Below are positions 33,846 through 43,688 of a stretch of 64,000 bases of DNA, piece after piece. The stretch covers positions 1 to 64,000 of the forward strand of contig JAFEFS010000072.1 in the NCBI GenBank assembly GCA_018240465.1, read 5' to 3'. Source of the stretch: Pseudomonadota bacterium. Its GTDB lineage: Bacteria; Pseudomonadota; Gammaproteobacteria; Xanthomonadales; Rhodanobacteraceae. Position numbers and translations under genes: made by a program. The notes below the pieces were generated by a model. It ran no database searches, was not told the origin of the DNA, and saw only the letters and a program-made list of their open reading frames with translations. The first letter of the stretch is position 1, and the number at the start of each line of letters is the position of its first letter.

Positions 33846-33948
33846 TGGAAGTGTAGTGAGTCGCACCGGCCAGCGTCACCCCGACAGGGAATGCCGGGGC
33901 CCAGACTGCATGGACGCAATCAAGGGGATAATGTCCGTCTCAGGTTGC

Positions 33949-33991
33949 CATTCCCGGAGCCTGGATTCCGGCATTCGCTGCCGGAATGACG
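33949..33991. repeat. Short interspersed repeat, 'CATTCCC...GGAATGAC' family, reduced copy
   Basis: It starts CATTCCCGG and ends GGAATGAC, the ends seen in the larger copy at 53633-53755. An inner perfect 9-bp stem ATTCCGGCA (33965-33973) pairs with TGCCGGAAT (33979-33987) over a 5-nt loop. It sits directly before the sigma-E-like promoter of rpoE and could also act as a transcript end. Confidence 0.6.
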
Positions 33992-33998
33992 CAATTGC

Positions 33999-34026
33999 GG
34001 AACTAATTTCATCGGAACCGGTCTAG
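33999..34026 (+). promoter_or_regulatory. Sigma-E-type (ECF) autoregulatory promoter of rpoE
   Basis: GGAACT at 33999-34004 and GTCTAG at 34021-34026 are 16 bp apart, matching the extracytoplasmic sigma-E consensus GGAACTT - 15/16 bp - GTCNNA. The expected start point near 34033 leaves a leader of about 40 nt to the chosen rpoE ATG and excludes upstream start codons. Autoregulation by the sigma factor encoded downstream is the usual arrangement. Confidence 0.65.
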
Positions 34027-34072
34027 CATCGTCATGCTCAACCGGGTCGAATACAAACGGAGTATGGCCCGG

Positions 34073-34681
34073 ATGGGTGAGGCGGACACCGACCGCGAGT
34101 TGGTCGAACGTGTACAGAAAGGAGACAAGCGCGCGTTCGATCTGCTGATCCGCAAGTATCAGCACAAGATCGTCAGCGTGATCTCGCGTTACGTCTCCGA
34201 CTGGAGCGAATGCCAGGACGTGGCCCAGGAAGCCTTCATCCGCGCCTATCGCGCGATCGGGAACTTCCGCGGCGACGCCCAGTTCTACACATGGGTCTAC
34301 AAGATCGCGATCAACACGGCGAAGAACCACCTGGTCTCGCAGGGCCGGCGTCCGCCGAAGGACGACATCGCCGTCGACGATGCGATGCTGCTCGATGGTG
34401 GCGCCTGGCTCAAGGACCGCGCCACCCCCGAACATGAATTGCTGCGCCAGGAAATTGAACAAACGGTTTTCGATACGGTCGAACAATTGCCGGAAGAGCT
34501 GAAAACCGCAATCACCCTGCGCGAGGTCGATGGTTTGAGCTACGAGGAAATCGCGGAACGCATGAACTGCCCGATCGGCACGGTCCGTTCGCGCATCTTC
34601 CGCGCCCGCGATGCGATCGATGCGAAGTTGCGTCCATTGCTTGGCGATCCGGATTCCGGGTTGCCGGGTGGGTCGGGATGA
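34073..34681 (+). CDS. rpoE: RNA polymerase sigma factor RpoE (sigma-E / AlgU)
   Basis: A 202-residue envelope-stress sigma factor. Region 2 is LVERVQKGDKRAFDLLIRKY with DVAQEAFIRAYRAI and FYTWVYKIAINTAKNHLV. Region 4 is LPEELKTAITLREVDGL with SYEEIAERMNCPIGTVRSRIFRA. It directs transcription of envelope repair genes when RseA is degraded. ATG 34073 is chosen because homologues begin there and ACGGAG ends 10 nt upstream; in-frame ATGs at 34034 and 34064 are less suitable. It heads the rpoE-rseA-mucD cluster. Confidence 0.95.
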   Translation: MGEADTDRELVERVQKGDKRAFDLLIRKYQHKIVSVISRYVSDWSECQDVAQEAFIRAYRAIGNFRGDAQFYTWVYKIAINTAKNHLVSQGRRPPKDDIAVDDAMLLDGGAWLKDRATPEHELLRQEIEQTVFDTVEQLPEELKTAITLREVDGLSYEEIAERMNCPIGTVRSRIFRARDAIDAKLRPLLGDPDSGLPGGSG

Positions 34682-34708
34682 CCTGCCGTGGACCGGGCAC
34701 TTGCGCCT

Positions 34709-34744
34709 GGTCCGGCGTAGTCGAGCCCGGGCATGTGCCGGACC
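34709..34744 (+). other. Strong hairpin between rpoE and rseA
   Basis: GGTCCGGC at 34709-34716 is the exact complement of GCCGGACC at 34737-34744, with a 20-nt GC-rich loop, in the 135-bp gap before the rseA start. It could slow readthrough or protect the rpoE message, which would set the sigma:anti-sigma ratio. No T-run follows. Confidence 0.4.
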
Positions 34745-34816
34745 CGACGTGCCGGAAGACGTTCCTGGATGGAATTCTTTCAGCTGAAGATTGCGGACAG
34801 GGCACAGGTACCGAAC

Positions 34817-35494
34817 ATGAGTGAACATCTTCTTTCTCATCCGATGAACCCCAATCAAGCCATGGCTGAGTCGCTCGGCGAACAACTGTCTGCGCTGATG
34901 GACGGCGAGCTGGCGCACGATCAGGTGCGATTCCTGCTGCGCGGCGTCGAGGCGCAGCCCGATCTTTTCCGGCGCTGGTCGAATTATCACCTCGTCAGTG
35001 CGACGTTGAAACGCGAGTACGTTGCGTTCGCGCTGCCGGTGAATTTCGCCCAAGGCGTGATCGCGCGGCTTGACGCAGACGTCGCCGTATCGGCCGTCCG
35101 TCCCTCGCGGCGCGTCGGTTTCGGCGTGTTGCGTTGGGTTGGCGGCGGTGCGATCGCCGCCGCAGTCGCCGTGGTCGCGCTGACCGTGTCGCGCCCGGTT
35201 GGGCAGGTCGACAGCCCGGCGGTCGCGGTCGCCGAGCAGGCGCCTGCGCATTCGTCGTCGCAGCCGTATCTGCCGCTGGCGCGACCGCTGGCGAATTCGA
35301 CTTCGCCGCTGTTCAACTATGCCGCAGTGCAGCCGGCGAGTTTCGAGCAGGTGGTGCCGAGCTACTACCTGCCGGACGGCAGCGAACCGGCACCCGAGCG
35401 CATCGAAATCGGCGGGGTGTCCTATGTGCTGCGCGCGCAGCGCCCGCCCGTGCCGGACCCGTTGCCGCAAGTCACCGCACCCGCGCAGCGATAG
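34817..35494 (+). CDS. rseA: Sigma-E anti-sigma factor RseA
   Basis: A 225-residue membrane anti-sigma factor. The N-terminal RseA domain is SLGEQLSALMDGELAHDQVR followed by WSNYHLVSATLKREY, then one membrane helix (WVGGGAIAAAVAVVALTVS near residue 115) and a periplasmic C-terminal domain rich in Pro and Ala ending IEIGGVSYVLRAQRPPVPDP. It holds RpoE inactive until regulated proteolysis. ATG 34817 is chosen over the open upstream frame, which would add an unrelated 28 residues. No rseB follows; mucD does. Confidence 0.88.
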   Translation: MSEHLLSHPMNPNQAMAESLGEQLSALMDGELAHDQVRFLLRGVEAQPDLFRRWSNYHLVSATLKREYVAFALPVNFAQGVIARLDADVAVSAVRPSRRVGFGVLRWVGGGAIAAAVAVVALTVSRPVGQVDSPAVAVAEQAPAHSSSQPYLPLARPLANSTSPLFNYAAVQPASFEQVVPSYYLPDGSEPAPERIEIGGVSYVLRAQRPPVPDPLPQVTAPAQR

Positions 35495-35544
35495 GCGCAG
35501 GGAAGACGGCCCGTCTTAACATTGGCTGACCCGTAACCATGGCG

Positions 35545-35577
35545 CGCCCGTTCGGCTGGAACCCGGACGGGCGTTTC
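35545..35577 (+). terminator. Weak terminator-like hairpin between rseA and mucD
   Basis: CGCCCGT (35545-35551) pairs with ACGGGCG (35567-35573) over a 15-nt loop and is followed by TTTCTCGTT. It may partly end the rpoE-rseA transcript before the separate mucD promoter. Confidence 0.4.
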
Positions 35578-35599
35578 TCGTTCCAAGCCATCGCTTCCC

Positions 35600-35628
35600 G
35601 GAACGAAAAATGTTTTCCATTCGTCGGA
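35600..35628 (+). promoter_or_regulatory. Second sigma-E-type promoter, upstream of mucD
   Basis: GGAACGA (35600-35606), 16 bp, then GTCGGA (35623-35628) resembles the sigma-E consensus and the rpoE promoter above. The expected start near 35635 lies just upstream of the AAAGG site and ATG of mucD, giving the protease its own stress-driven expression. Confidence 0.5.
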
Positions 35629-35648
35629 ATTTGTATAAAGGTATAAAC

Positions 35649-37079
35649 ATGAACAAAGTTCAGAAAGTCGGCGCCGTCGCCGCGTTGTTCGTCCTTGCCG
35701 CGTCGGCGCATGCGGATCTCCCGGATTTCACCCAGCTTGCCGAGAAGAATGGCCCATCGGTTGTCAACATCACTGCGACCCAGGGCGATGGCGCCACGCA
35801 GAAGGGCGTCGATGCTGACGACGACGATGGCAGCGGTCCGCAGAATGTGCCGCCCGGCATGCAGGATTTCTTCCGCCGTTTCTTCGGCCCGAATGGCCCG
35901 GGCGGGCAACCACGCGGCGGCGGCGAATCGCACGGCTCCGGCTTCGTCATATCGAGCGATGGCTACATCCTCACCAACAACCACGTCGTCGACGGCGCGG
36001 AAAAGGTCGTCGTGCGCCTGTCCGACCGACGCGAACTCGATGCGAAGGTGATCGGTACCGACAAGACTTCCGATGTCGCCCTGCTCAAGGTCAACGCGAC
36101 CGGTCTGCCCGCGGTCAGCATCGGCGATTCGTCGAAGCTGAAGGCTGGCCAGTGGGTCGTCGCGATCGGCTCACCGTTTGGCTTTGACCATACGGTAACC
36201 CATGGCGTGGTCAGCTACGTCGGTCGCGGCAACCGCAGCGAACAATATGTGCCGTTCATCCAGACCGACGTGCCGATCAATCCGGGCAATTCGGGCGGCC
36301 CGCTGTTCAACCTCGACGGCCAGGTCGTCGGCATCAATTCGCAGATCTACTCGAATTCGGGTGGCTACATGGGTGTCTCGTTCGCCGTGCCGATCAACAT
36401 GGCGATGAACACGGTCGAGCAGCTCAAGACCACGGGCAAGGTGCGTCGCGGAATGCTCGGCGTCACCATCCAGGACGTCAGCCGCGACAGCGCCAAAAGC
36501 CTCGGCCTGACCCAGATCGGTGGTGCGCTGGTCGGCCAGGTCAACGGCGGCAGCGGCGCGGAAAAAGCCGGCATCCAGCCGGGCGACGTGATCGTCGCCT
36601 ACAACGGCCAGTCCATCGACCGTTCTTCCGATCTGCCGCTGCTGGTCGGCAACACCAAGCCGGGCGCGACCGCGAACCTGAAGGTGTTCCGCGACGGCAA
36701 GACGATCGATGTGCCGGTCACGGTCGGCGAGTTGCCCAGCGAAAAGGGCGCCAAGCTGGCCAGCCTCGGCGGAACGGAAGCCAAGCCGCGCAGCAATCCG
36801 CTCGGCATCGTCGTCGAGGACATTTCCGCGGACGATCGCAAGGCATTGGGTCTCAAGGACCAGAACGGCGTAGTCATCGCGCAGGCCGGCGCGGCGGCGC
36901 AGCGCGGCGGCCTGCAGCGTGGCGACGTCGTGCTCAAGGTCGGGCGCAGCTACGTCAAGAGCGCGGCCGAATTCCAGGCGGCGACCAAGGACCTCAATCC
37001 AGGCGATTCGGTGATGCTGCTGGTCCGGCGTGGCGAGTCCGCCGGGTTCACGACGTTGACGGTACCGAAGAAAGGTTAG
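35649..37079 (+). CDS. mucD: Periplasmic serine endoprotease, Do/MucD family
   Basis: A 476-residue DegP/MucD protease-chaperone. A signal peptide (VGAVAALFVLAASAHA, cleavage before DLPDF) leads to a trypsin-like domain with the triad His in LTNNHVVDGAEKV, Asp in DKTSDVALLKV and Ser in PGNSGGPLF. Two PDZ domains follow (RGMLGVTIQDVS near residue 270 and NPLGIVVEDIS near 380). It degrades misfolded envelope proteins and feeds back on the RpoE response. ATG 35649 has AAAGG 6 nt upstream; the frame opens earlier at 35610 but that lies before the proposed start point. Confidence 0.95.
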   Translation: MNKVQKVGAVAALFVLAASAHADLPDFTQLAEKNGPSVVNITATQGDGATQKGVDADDDDGSGPQNVPPGMQDFFRRFFGPNGPGGQPRGGGESHGSGFVISSDGYILTNNHVVDGAEKVVVRLSDRRELDAKVIGTDKTSDVALLKVNATGLPAVSIGDSSKLKAGQWVVAIGSPFGFDHTVTHGVVSYVGRGNRSEQYVPFIQTDVPINPGNSGGPLFNLDGQVVGINSQIYSNSGGYMGVSFAVPINMAMNTVEQLKTTGKVRRGMLGVTIQDVSRDSAKSLGLTQIGGALVGQVNGGSGAEKAGIQPGDVIVAYNGQSIDRSSDLPLLVGNTKPGATANLKVFRDGKTIDVPVTVGELPSEKGAKLASLGGTEAKPRSNPLGIVVEDISADDRKALGLKDQNGVVIAQAGAAAQRGGLQRGDVVLKVGRSYVKSAAEFQAATKDLNPGDSVMLLVRRGESAGFTTLTVPKKG

Positions 37080-37148
37080 TCCCTGCGCTGCGCGCCGGAC
37101 TAACTGCCGCCGCGTCGAGCGGGCTTTGCAGTCCGCCCAACGCCGGTG

Positions 37149-37172
37149 AGGGCCCGCCTGGCGGGCCCTTTT
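37149..37172 (+). terminator. Rho-independent terminator after mucD
   Basis: AGGGCCCGCC (37149-37158) is the exact complement of GGCGGGCCCT (37160-37169), so a GC-rich hairpin with a small CTG-centred loop forms and is followed by TTTT. It separates the stress cluster from lepA. Confidence 0.8.
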
Positions 37173-37262
37173 GCCTTCCTGACTGCCGAAATTCCTTTCA
37201 ATTCATGCGATAATGCGAAGCTCACCGGCGCGCAACTGCGCCGGTTCGTTTATCGGCATTCC

Positions 37263-39053
<1,791 letters not shown>

Positions 39054-39087
39054 GTATCGCCCGCAAGGTTTTTCGCAGGATACAACG

Positions 39088-39999
39088 ATGGACTTCGATT
39101 TTGCGCTGCTGCTGGTCATTCTCACCGCCGTCACTGGCGTGATCTGGCTGTTCGATGTGCTGTTCCTCAAGAAGGGTCGTATTGCACGCGCGCAGGCGCT
39201 GGGTGCGGTCGGCGGCAGCAAGGAGGAGCGCGAACAGCGCGCCGCCGAGGCGATGCGCGAACCTGCGATCGTCGAGTACGCGCGTTCGTTCTTCCCGGTG
39301 ATCCTGATCGTGCTGGGGTTCCGTTCGTTCATTGCCGAGCCGTTCAAGATTCCGTCGGGTTCGATGATGCCGACCTTGCTCGTCGGCGACTTCATCCTCG
39401 TCAACAAGTTCGCCTATGGCTTGCGCGTGCCGGTGCTGAACACCAAGTTCCTCGCCGTTGGCGAGCCGAAGCGCGGCGACGTGTTCGTCTTCATCTATCC
39501 CGGCTACAGCTGCACGCGTGATGGCAAGGAAATGCGCAGTGGCCGTCCGTGCGACAACGGCGAATCGCTGGTGCCCGTGCCCAAGATGAACTACATCAAG
39601 CGCGTGATCGGGCTGCCCGGCGACACGATCACGTACCGCAACAAGACGCTGTACGTGAACGGCAAGGAGATTCCGAGTACGTACACGGGGCCCTATGTCG
39701 GTTCGGGCGGCGAAGGGCAGCGCATGGCCGGTGCCGCGGTGCGCGAGGAGATGTTGCCGGGTGTGGAGCACCAGATCCTCAACGCGCCGGTCGACCGAGG
39801 CTTTTCGCAAGGGCGCGAGGGTGAATGGGTCGTGCCGGCCGGCCACTATTTCGCGATGGGCGACAATCGCGACAACAGCGAGGACAGCCGCTACTGGGGC
39901 TTCGTACCCGAGCAGAACCTGGTTGGCCGTGCCTTCGTGATCTGGATGAACTGGGATGGCGGCATCGATTTCAAGCGGCTCGGCGCGCTGATAAAGTAG
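39088..39999 (+). CDS. lepB: Signal peptidase I
   Basis: A 303-residue inner-membrane peptidase with two N-terminal helices (ALLLVILTAVTGVIWLFDVL and FFPVILIVLGF). The catalytic Ser92 is in PSGSMMPTLL and the general base Lys171 in NYIKRVIGLPGD; GDNRDNSEDSRYWG closes box E. It removes signal peptides of Sec- and Tat-exported proteins, several of which are encoded in this window. It is 34 bp after lepA. Confidence 0.96.
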   Translation: MDFDFALLLVILTAVTGVIWLFDVLFLKKGRIARAQALGAVGGSKEEREQRAAEAMREPAIVEYARSFFPVILIVLGFRSFIAEPFKIPSGSMMPTLLVGDFILVNKFAYGLRVPVLNTKFLAVGEPKRGDVFVFIYPGYSCTRDGKEMRSGRPCDNGESLVPVPKMNYIKRVIGLPGDTITYRNKTLYVNGKEIPSTYTGPYVGSGGEGQRMAGAAVREEMLPGVEHQILNAPVDRGFSQGREGEWVVPAGHYFAMGDNRDNSEDSRYWGFVPEQNLVGRAFVIWMNWDGGIDFKRLGALIK

Positions 40000-40043
40000 C
40001 GGCCTGGGCAAGAATCCGGTTTTCCTCAACCAGGGGGCGTGTC

Positions 40044-40436
40044 ATGCAAGTGCGCAATCGGCAACAAGGTCTCAGCATCATCGGCTTCCTGATTCTGCTC
40101 GCCGTCGTCGGCTTCTTCGCCTATGCGGCAATGCTGCTCGTTCCCGCGTACACCGAGTATTTCGGTGTGGTCAAGGCGATGAAAGGAGTCGCCGAGGAAG
40201 CTGGCGTGGCGAACATGCCGATCGAGCAGATCCGCGGCAAACTCGGATTCGGCATGCACTTGCAGTACGTCGGCGACAACACCGTGCCTGCGAATGCCAT
40301 CAAGCTCAACACTCAGGGTGGCGCGCGCATCCTGCAGGTGGCATACGACAAGCAGATTCCGTTCCTGTACAACGTTTCCCTGCTCCTGCATTTCGAGCAT
40401 GCGGAAAATCTCGGTGGTCCCAACACGGGATATTGA
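40044..40436 (+). CDS. DUF4845 domain-containing membrane protein
   Basis: A 130-residue protein with one N-terminal helix (GLSIIGFLILLAVVGFFAY) resembling a type IV pilin-like start after RQQ, and a small periplasmic domain (MPIEQIRGKLGFGMHLQYV). DUF4845 genes commonly lie between lepB and rnc in gammaproteobacteria; their role is unknown. GGGGGCGTGTC lies upstream of ATG 40044. Its stop codon directly touches the rnc start, with no gap. Confidence 0.85.
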   Translation: MQVRNRQQGLSIIGFLILLAVVGFFAYAAMLLVPAYTEYFGVVKAMKGVAEEAGVANMPIEQIRGKLGFGMHLQYVGDNTVPANAIKLNTQGGARILQVAYDKQIPFLYNVSLLLHFEHAENLGGPNTGY

Positions 40437-41093
40437 TTGCTTCGAATTGCCTACAGCTTTGCCGACGCCGCCCTGCGCGAACGTGCGCTGACCCATCGCA
40501 GTGCCGCCGCCGGCAACAACGAGCGGCTCGAGTTCTTCGGTGACGCGCTGGTGAACGTGATCGTCGCTGAAATGTTGTTCGACGAATTCCCCAAGGCCGA
40601 CGAAGGCGAACTGACGCGCCTGCGCGCGCGCTTGGTCAGCGAGCCGGCGCTCGCGGCGCTCGCGCGCGAACTCGACATCGGCGATGCCTTGCACCTCGGT
40701 CCGGGCGAATTGAAAAGCGGGGGCTTTCGCCGCGATTCGATCCTGGCCGATGCGTTCGAGGCACTGGTCGCTGCCGTCTATCTGGACGGGGGTTGGGCCC
40801 AGTGCCGCGAGGTCGTTCGCGCGCTGGTCGCGCCGCGCGTTGCCGCTGCGGTGGCGATGGACGACAAGGATGCGAAGACGCGCTTGCAGGAGTGGCTGCA
40901 ATCGCGCGGCGAAGCACTGCCGGGCTACGATCTCGTCGCGACCAGCGGCGTCGAACACGCGCGCGTGTTCGACGTCGAATGCCGCATCGAATCGCGTGGA
41001 CTTTCCGCTGCCGGTCGCGGCAGCAGCCGGCGCGCCGCGGAACAGGCCGCAGCCACCGCGGTGCTCGCGTTGTTGAATACTCGTGCCGAATAG
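40437..41093 (+). CDS. rnc: Ribonuclease III
   Basis: A 218-residue double-strand RNA endonuclease. The catalytic domain begins IAYSFADAALRERALTHRSA, with the signature NNERLEFFGDALVN and the metal-binding Glu/Asp set, including ILADAFEALVAAVYLDGG. The dsRNA-binding domain is KTRLQEWLQSRGEALPGYDL...GRGSSRRAAEQAAA. It processes rRNA and structured mRNAs. The only start that keeps the conserved N-terminus is TTG at 40437, the codon right after the DUF4845 TGA and in the same reading frame, so translation should depend on termination of the upstream gene. Confidence 0.92.
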   Translation: MLRIAYSFADAALRERALTHRSAAAGNNERLEFFGDALVNVIVAEMLFDEFPKADEGELTRLRARLVSEPALAALARELDIGDALHLGPGELKSGGFRRDSILADAFEALVAAVYLDGGWAQCREVVRALVAPRVAAAVAMDDKDAKTRLQEWLQSRGEALPGYDLVATSGVEHARVFDVECRIESRGLSAAGRGSSRRAAEQAAATAVLALLNTRAE

Positions 41094-41111
41094 GCAAACT
41101 GGAAAATTCCC

Positions 41112-41182
41112 GCCGCGGATTGCACGGATGAACACGGATACAGTCAACAGAATCTTCGCCTTGTCCGTGCAGGCTGCGGCCA
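41112..41182. repeat. Interspersed inverted repeat, 'CGGATTGCACGGATGAACACGGAT' family, copy 1
   Basis: The left arm GCGGATTGCACGGATGAACA and a degenerate right arm (TTGTCCGTGCAGGCTGCGGCC) fill most of the gap between rnc and era. Related copies lie near 45005, 47257 and 50550. Confidence 0.6.
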
Positions 41183-41204
41183 ATTCGAACCGTCCAATCA
41201 CGCC

Positions 41205-42107
41205 ATGACTGCAGCTTCGGAGTTCCGCTGCGGCACCGCGGCTATCGTCGGCCGGCCCAACGTGGGCAAGTCCACTCTGGTCAACGCGCTGGTCGGCGTT
41301 CGCCTCTCGATCATCGGCCCCAAGCCGCAGACCACGCGTCATCGCATCCTCGGCATCGTCAGCAAGCCCGAAGGGCAGATCCTGCTGCTCGACACGCCGG
41401 GCCTGCACGCGGGCGGTGCGCGCGCGATCAACCGCCAGCTCAACCGCGCCGCGCGCAACGCGGCCGCCGAAGCCGACGTCTGCGTGCACCTGATCGAAGC
41501 CGGGCGCTGGACCGATGAAGACCAGCTCGTGCGCAACGTGCTTTCGGATTCGTCGCGACCGCGCCTGCTCGTGCTCAACAAGGTCGATGCGCAAAAGGAC
41601 AAGAAGCAACTTTTGCCGTTCCTGCAGAAGGTCGGCAGCGACGGGTTCTACGCCGGCGTATTCCTGATCTCGGCGCGCCGCCGCGATGGCGTCGATGCGC
41701 TCGAACGAGCGGTCATCGGGCATCTGCCGCCGGGACCTGCGCAGTTCGCCGAGGACGAGTTCACCGATCGCAGCGAGCGCTTCCTCGCTGCCGAGCTGAT
41801 CCGCGAGCAGTTGATGCTGCGCCTGGGTCAGGAATTGCCGTACGCGGTAACGGTCGAGATCGAGAGCTTCGCCGACAACGAGAGTGGCATGAGCGAAATC
41901 CACGCGGCGATCTGGGTCGAACGCGAAGGCCAGAAGGCGATCGTGATCGGCAAGGGCGGCGAGCAGCTCAAGGCGATAGGCAGCGCCGCGCGCCTGGCGA
42001 TGAATCGCCTGTTCGGCCGACGCGTGCATCTCAAGCTCTGGGTCAAGGTGCGCGAGAACTGGTCCGACGACGAGGCGGCGTTGCAGCGTTTCGGCTACGG
42101 CGAATAG
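41205..42107 (+). CDS. era: GTPase Era
   Basis: A 300-residue ribosome-assembly GTPase. GTP motifs are GRPNVGKSTLVNAL (G1), LDTPGLHAGG (G3) and LVLNKVDA (G4). The C-terminal KH domain (KAIVIGKGGEQLKAIGSAAR) binds the 3' end of 16S rRNA. It lies downstream of rnc in the conserved order, with a 111-bp repeat-bearing gap that may carry its own transcript end or processing site. Confidence 0.97.
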   Translation: MTAASEFRCGTAAIVGRPNVGKSTLVNALVGVRLSIIGPKPQTTRHRILGIVSKPEGQILLLDTPGLHAGGARAINRQLNRAARNAAAEADVCVHLIEAGRWTDEDQLVRNVLSDSSRPRLLVLNKVDAQKDKKQLLPFLQKVGSDGFYAGVFLISARRRDGVDALERAVIGHLPPGPAQFAEDEFTDRSERFLAAELIREQLMLRLGQELPYAVTVEIESFADNESGMSEIHAAIWVEREGQKAIVIGKGGEQLKAIGSAARLAMNRLFGRRVHLKLWVKVRENWSDDEAALQRFGYGE

Positions 42108-42131
42108 GCTCTTTCAATTCCCGATCCAGCG

Positions 42132-42821
42132 GTGCGCATCGAACATCAACCCGCCTTCATCCTGCACGCGCGTGCCTATCGCGAAACCTCGCTGCTGCTT
42201 GAATGCCTGACCCGGGATTTCGGGCGCGTGGGACTGATTGCACGCGGCGTGCGCCGCGCGCGCACGCGCACGCCGCGCGCGCTGCTGCAGCCACTGCTTC
42301 CGGTACGGCTCGCCTGGAGCGGGCGCGGCGAACTGGCCACGCTGGCCCAGGTCGAGGCCGCGGCACCGGGTTTCGATCTCGGCGGCGACGCGCTGCTCTG
42401 CGCGCTTTACCTCAACGAGCTCGTGTTGCGCATCACTGCGCGGCAGGACCCGCATCCGGATCTGTTTGCCGACTACGCCGAAACGCTGGCGCGGCTGGCA
42501 CGCGCGGAGTCGCAGGCGTGGACGCTGCGCCGCTTTGAGCGCGACCTGCTTGCCCATCTCGGTTATGCGCTGGTGCTCGATGTCGATGGCGACGGCGTGC
42601 CGCTCGATCCGGAACGTGACTACGCCTATCGCCACGAGCACGGGCCGATGCCGTGGCGCGACGCGCGCGATGGCGTGCGAGTGCGCGGCGTGGCGCTGCT
42701 CGCGCTCGCACGCGACGCCATGCCCGCCGCCGAACATCTGCCACCGCTGCGCCGCCTGATGCGCGGCGTGATCGCTGCACATCTCGACGGCGAACTTCGC
42801 TCCTGGAGCATGCTGGTCTGA
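42132..42821 (+). CDS. recO: DNA repair protein RecO
   Basis: A 229-residue recombination mediator. The N-terminal OB fold starts RIEHQPAFILHARAYRETSL and the helical domain has LCALYLNELVLRITARQDPHP and LRRFERDLLAHLGYAL. It lacks the zinc-finger cysteines present in some relatives. It helps RecR load RecA at gaps. GTG 42132 is the start, 24 bp after era. Confidence 0.92.
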   Translation: MRIEHQPAFILHARAYRETSLLLECLTRDFGRVGLIARGVRRARTRTPRALLQPLLPVRLAWSGRGELATLAQVEAAAPGFDLGGDALLCALYLNELVLRITARQDPHPDLFADYAETLARLARAESQAWTLRRFERDLLAHLGYALVLDVDGDGVPLDPERDYAYRHEHGPMPWRDARDGVRVRGVALLALARDAMPAAEHLPPLRRLMRGVIAAHLDGELRSWSMLV

Positions 42822-42868
42822 ACCGGTGTTGCCCGGAGCGTCGGTGGCCAGCGCGAGCGATTCTGCGA

Positions 42869-43609
42869 TCAGCGCAACAACGCGTCGATGGTCGCGGTGC
42901 AGGCGGTCATAAACACGGCCAGTTGCGCATCGTCGTGCGGTCCGTGGGCCTTGATGCCGAGCTCGAGTTTTCCGGCCGCGTCGCCAAGCCTTGTGGCGCC
43001 GCAATAGCGACACGAGGCGCGCAGGCGGTGCAGCCAGTCCGCGAGCTCGTTCGCCGGCATCGTGGCGATGCACGGCAGCATGGTTTCGAGTTCGTTGGCG
43101 AAAAGCCCGCGCAGTGCACGCAGGGTATGCTCGTCGCCGCCGACGGTGGCGAGGGCCGGGCCGTCTTCGAGCAGGGCGGATTGTGCGGACTGCGCAGCAG
43201 TCGCGTCCGAGCCAACGTTGCTGCCGGGGCGCGACCATTGCGGAAAACGCGAGTCGAGCAGGGCGGCCAGACGCGCCACGCTGATCGGCTTCGTCACCGC
43301 GTCGACATATCCGGCGGCAGCGAGATCTGCACGCACAGCGGCATCGAGTTCGGCGCTGGTGGCGATCGCCGGGGCCATGCAACCGCTGCGGCGCAGTTCG
43401 TGCAACAGCGGTGCGCCGCCCAGATCGGGCATGCGTCGATCGAGCAGCAGCAAATCGGGCGCCGATTGCGCGCAAGCCGCGAGCGCCTCGCCACCGCTTG
43501 CTGCGGCGGTGACCGTGCAGCCTAGCCCGCGCAGCGCGGCGATGAAAAACTGCAAGCTGACCGCGTCATCGTCGGCCACGACGATGCGGGGTGGGCGATC
43601 CTTGTTCAT
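42869..43609 (-). CDS. Orphan receiver-Hpt phosphorelay protein
   Basis: A 246-residue protein with an N-terminal receiver domain (IVVADDDAVSLQFFIAAL, phosphoacceptor Asp in LLLLDRRMPDLGGA, Lys in AVTKPISV) and a C-terminal histidine phosphotransfer domain with the His in WLHRLRASCRYCGATRLG. There is no output domain and no kinase beside it. It should relay phosphate between a distant hybrid kinase and another regulator. ATG 43609 is chosen where the receiver fold begins. It is divergent from rlmD across 79 bp. Confidence 0.85.
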   Translation of the reverse strand: MNKDRPPRIVVADDDAVSLQFFIAALRGLGCTVTAAASGGEALAACAQSAPDLLLLDRRMPDLGGAPLLHELRRSGCMAPAIATSAELDAAVRADLAAAGYVDAVTKPISVARLAALLDSRFPQWSRPGSNVGSDATAAQSAQSALLEDGPALATVGGDEHTLRALRGLFANELETMLPCIATMPANELADWLHRLRASCRYCGATRLGDAAGKLELGIKAHGPHDDAQLAVFMTACTATIDALLR

Positions 43610-43688
43610 GCGATCACTATAGCAGTGTGCAGGAACGGCGGATCGCTGCGGGCTGGTATCATGTGCGGCCCACTTTTCGCCTGCCCGC

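Noticed and set aside
35649..37079. mucD start at 35610 giving a longer protein
   Set aside because: The extra 13 residues lie upstream of the proposed transcription start, and ATG 35649 has AAAGG and a clean signal peptide directly after it.
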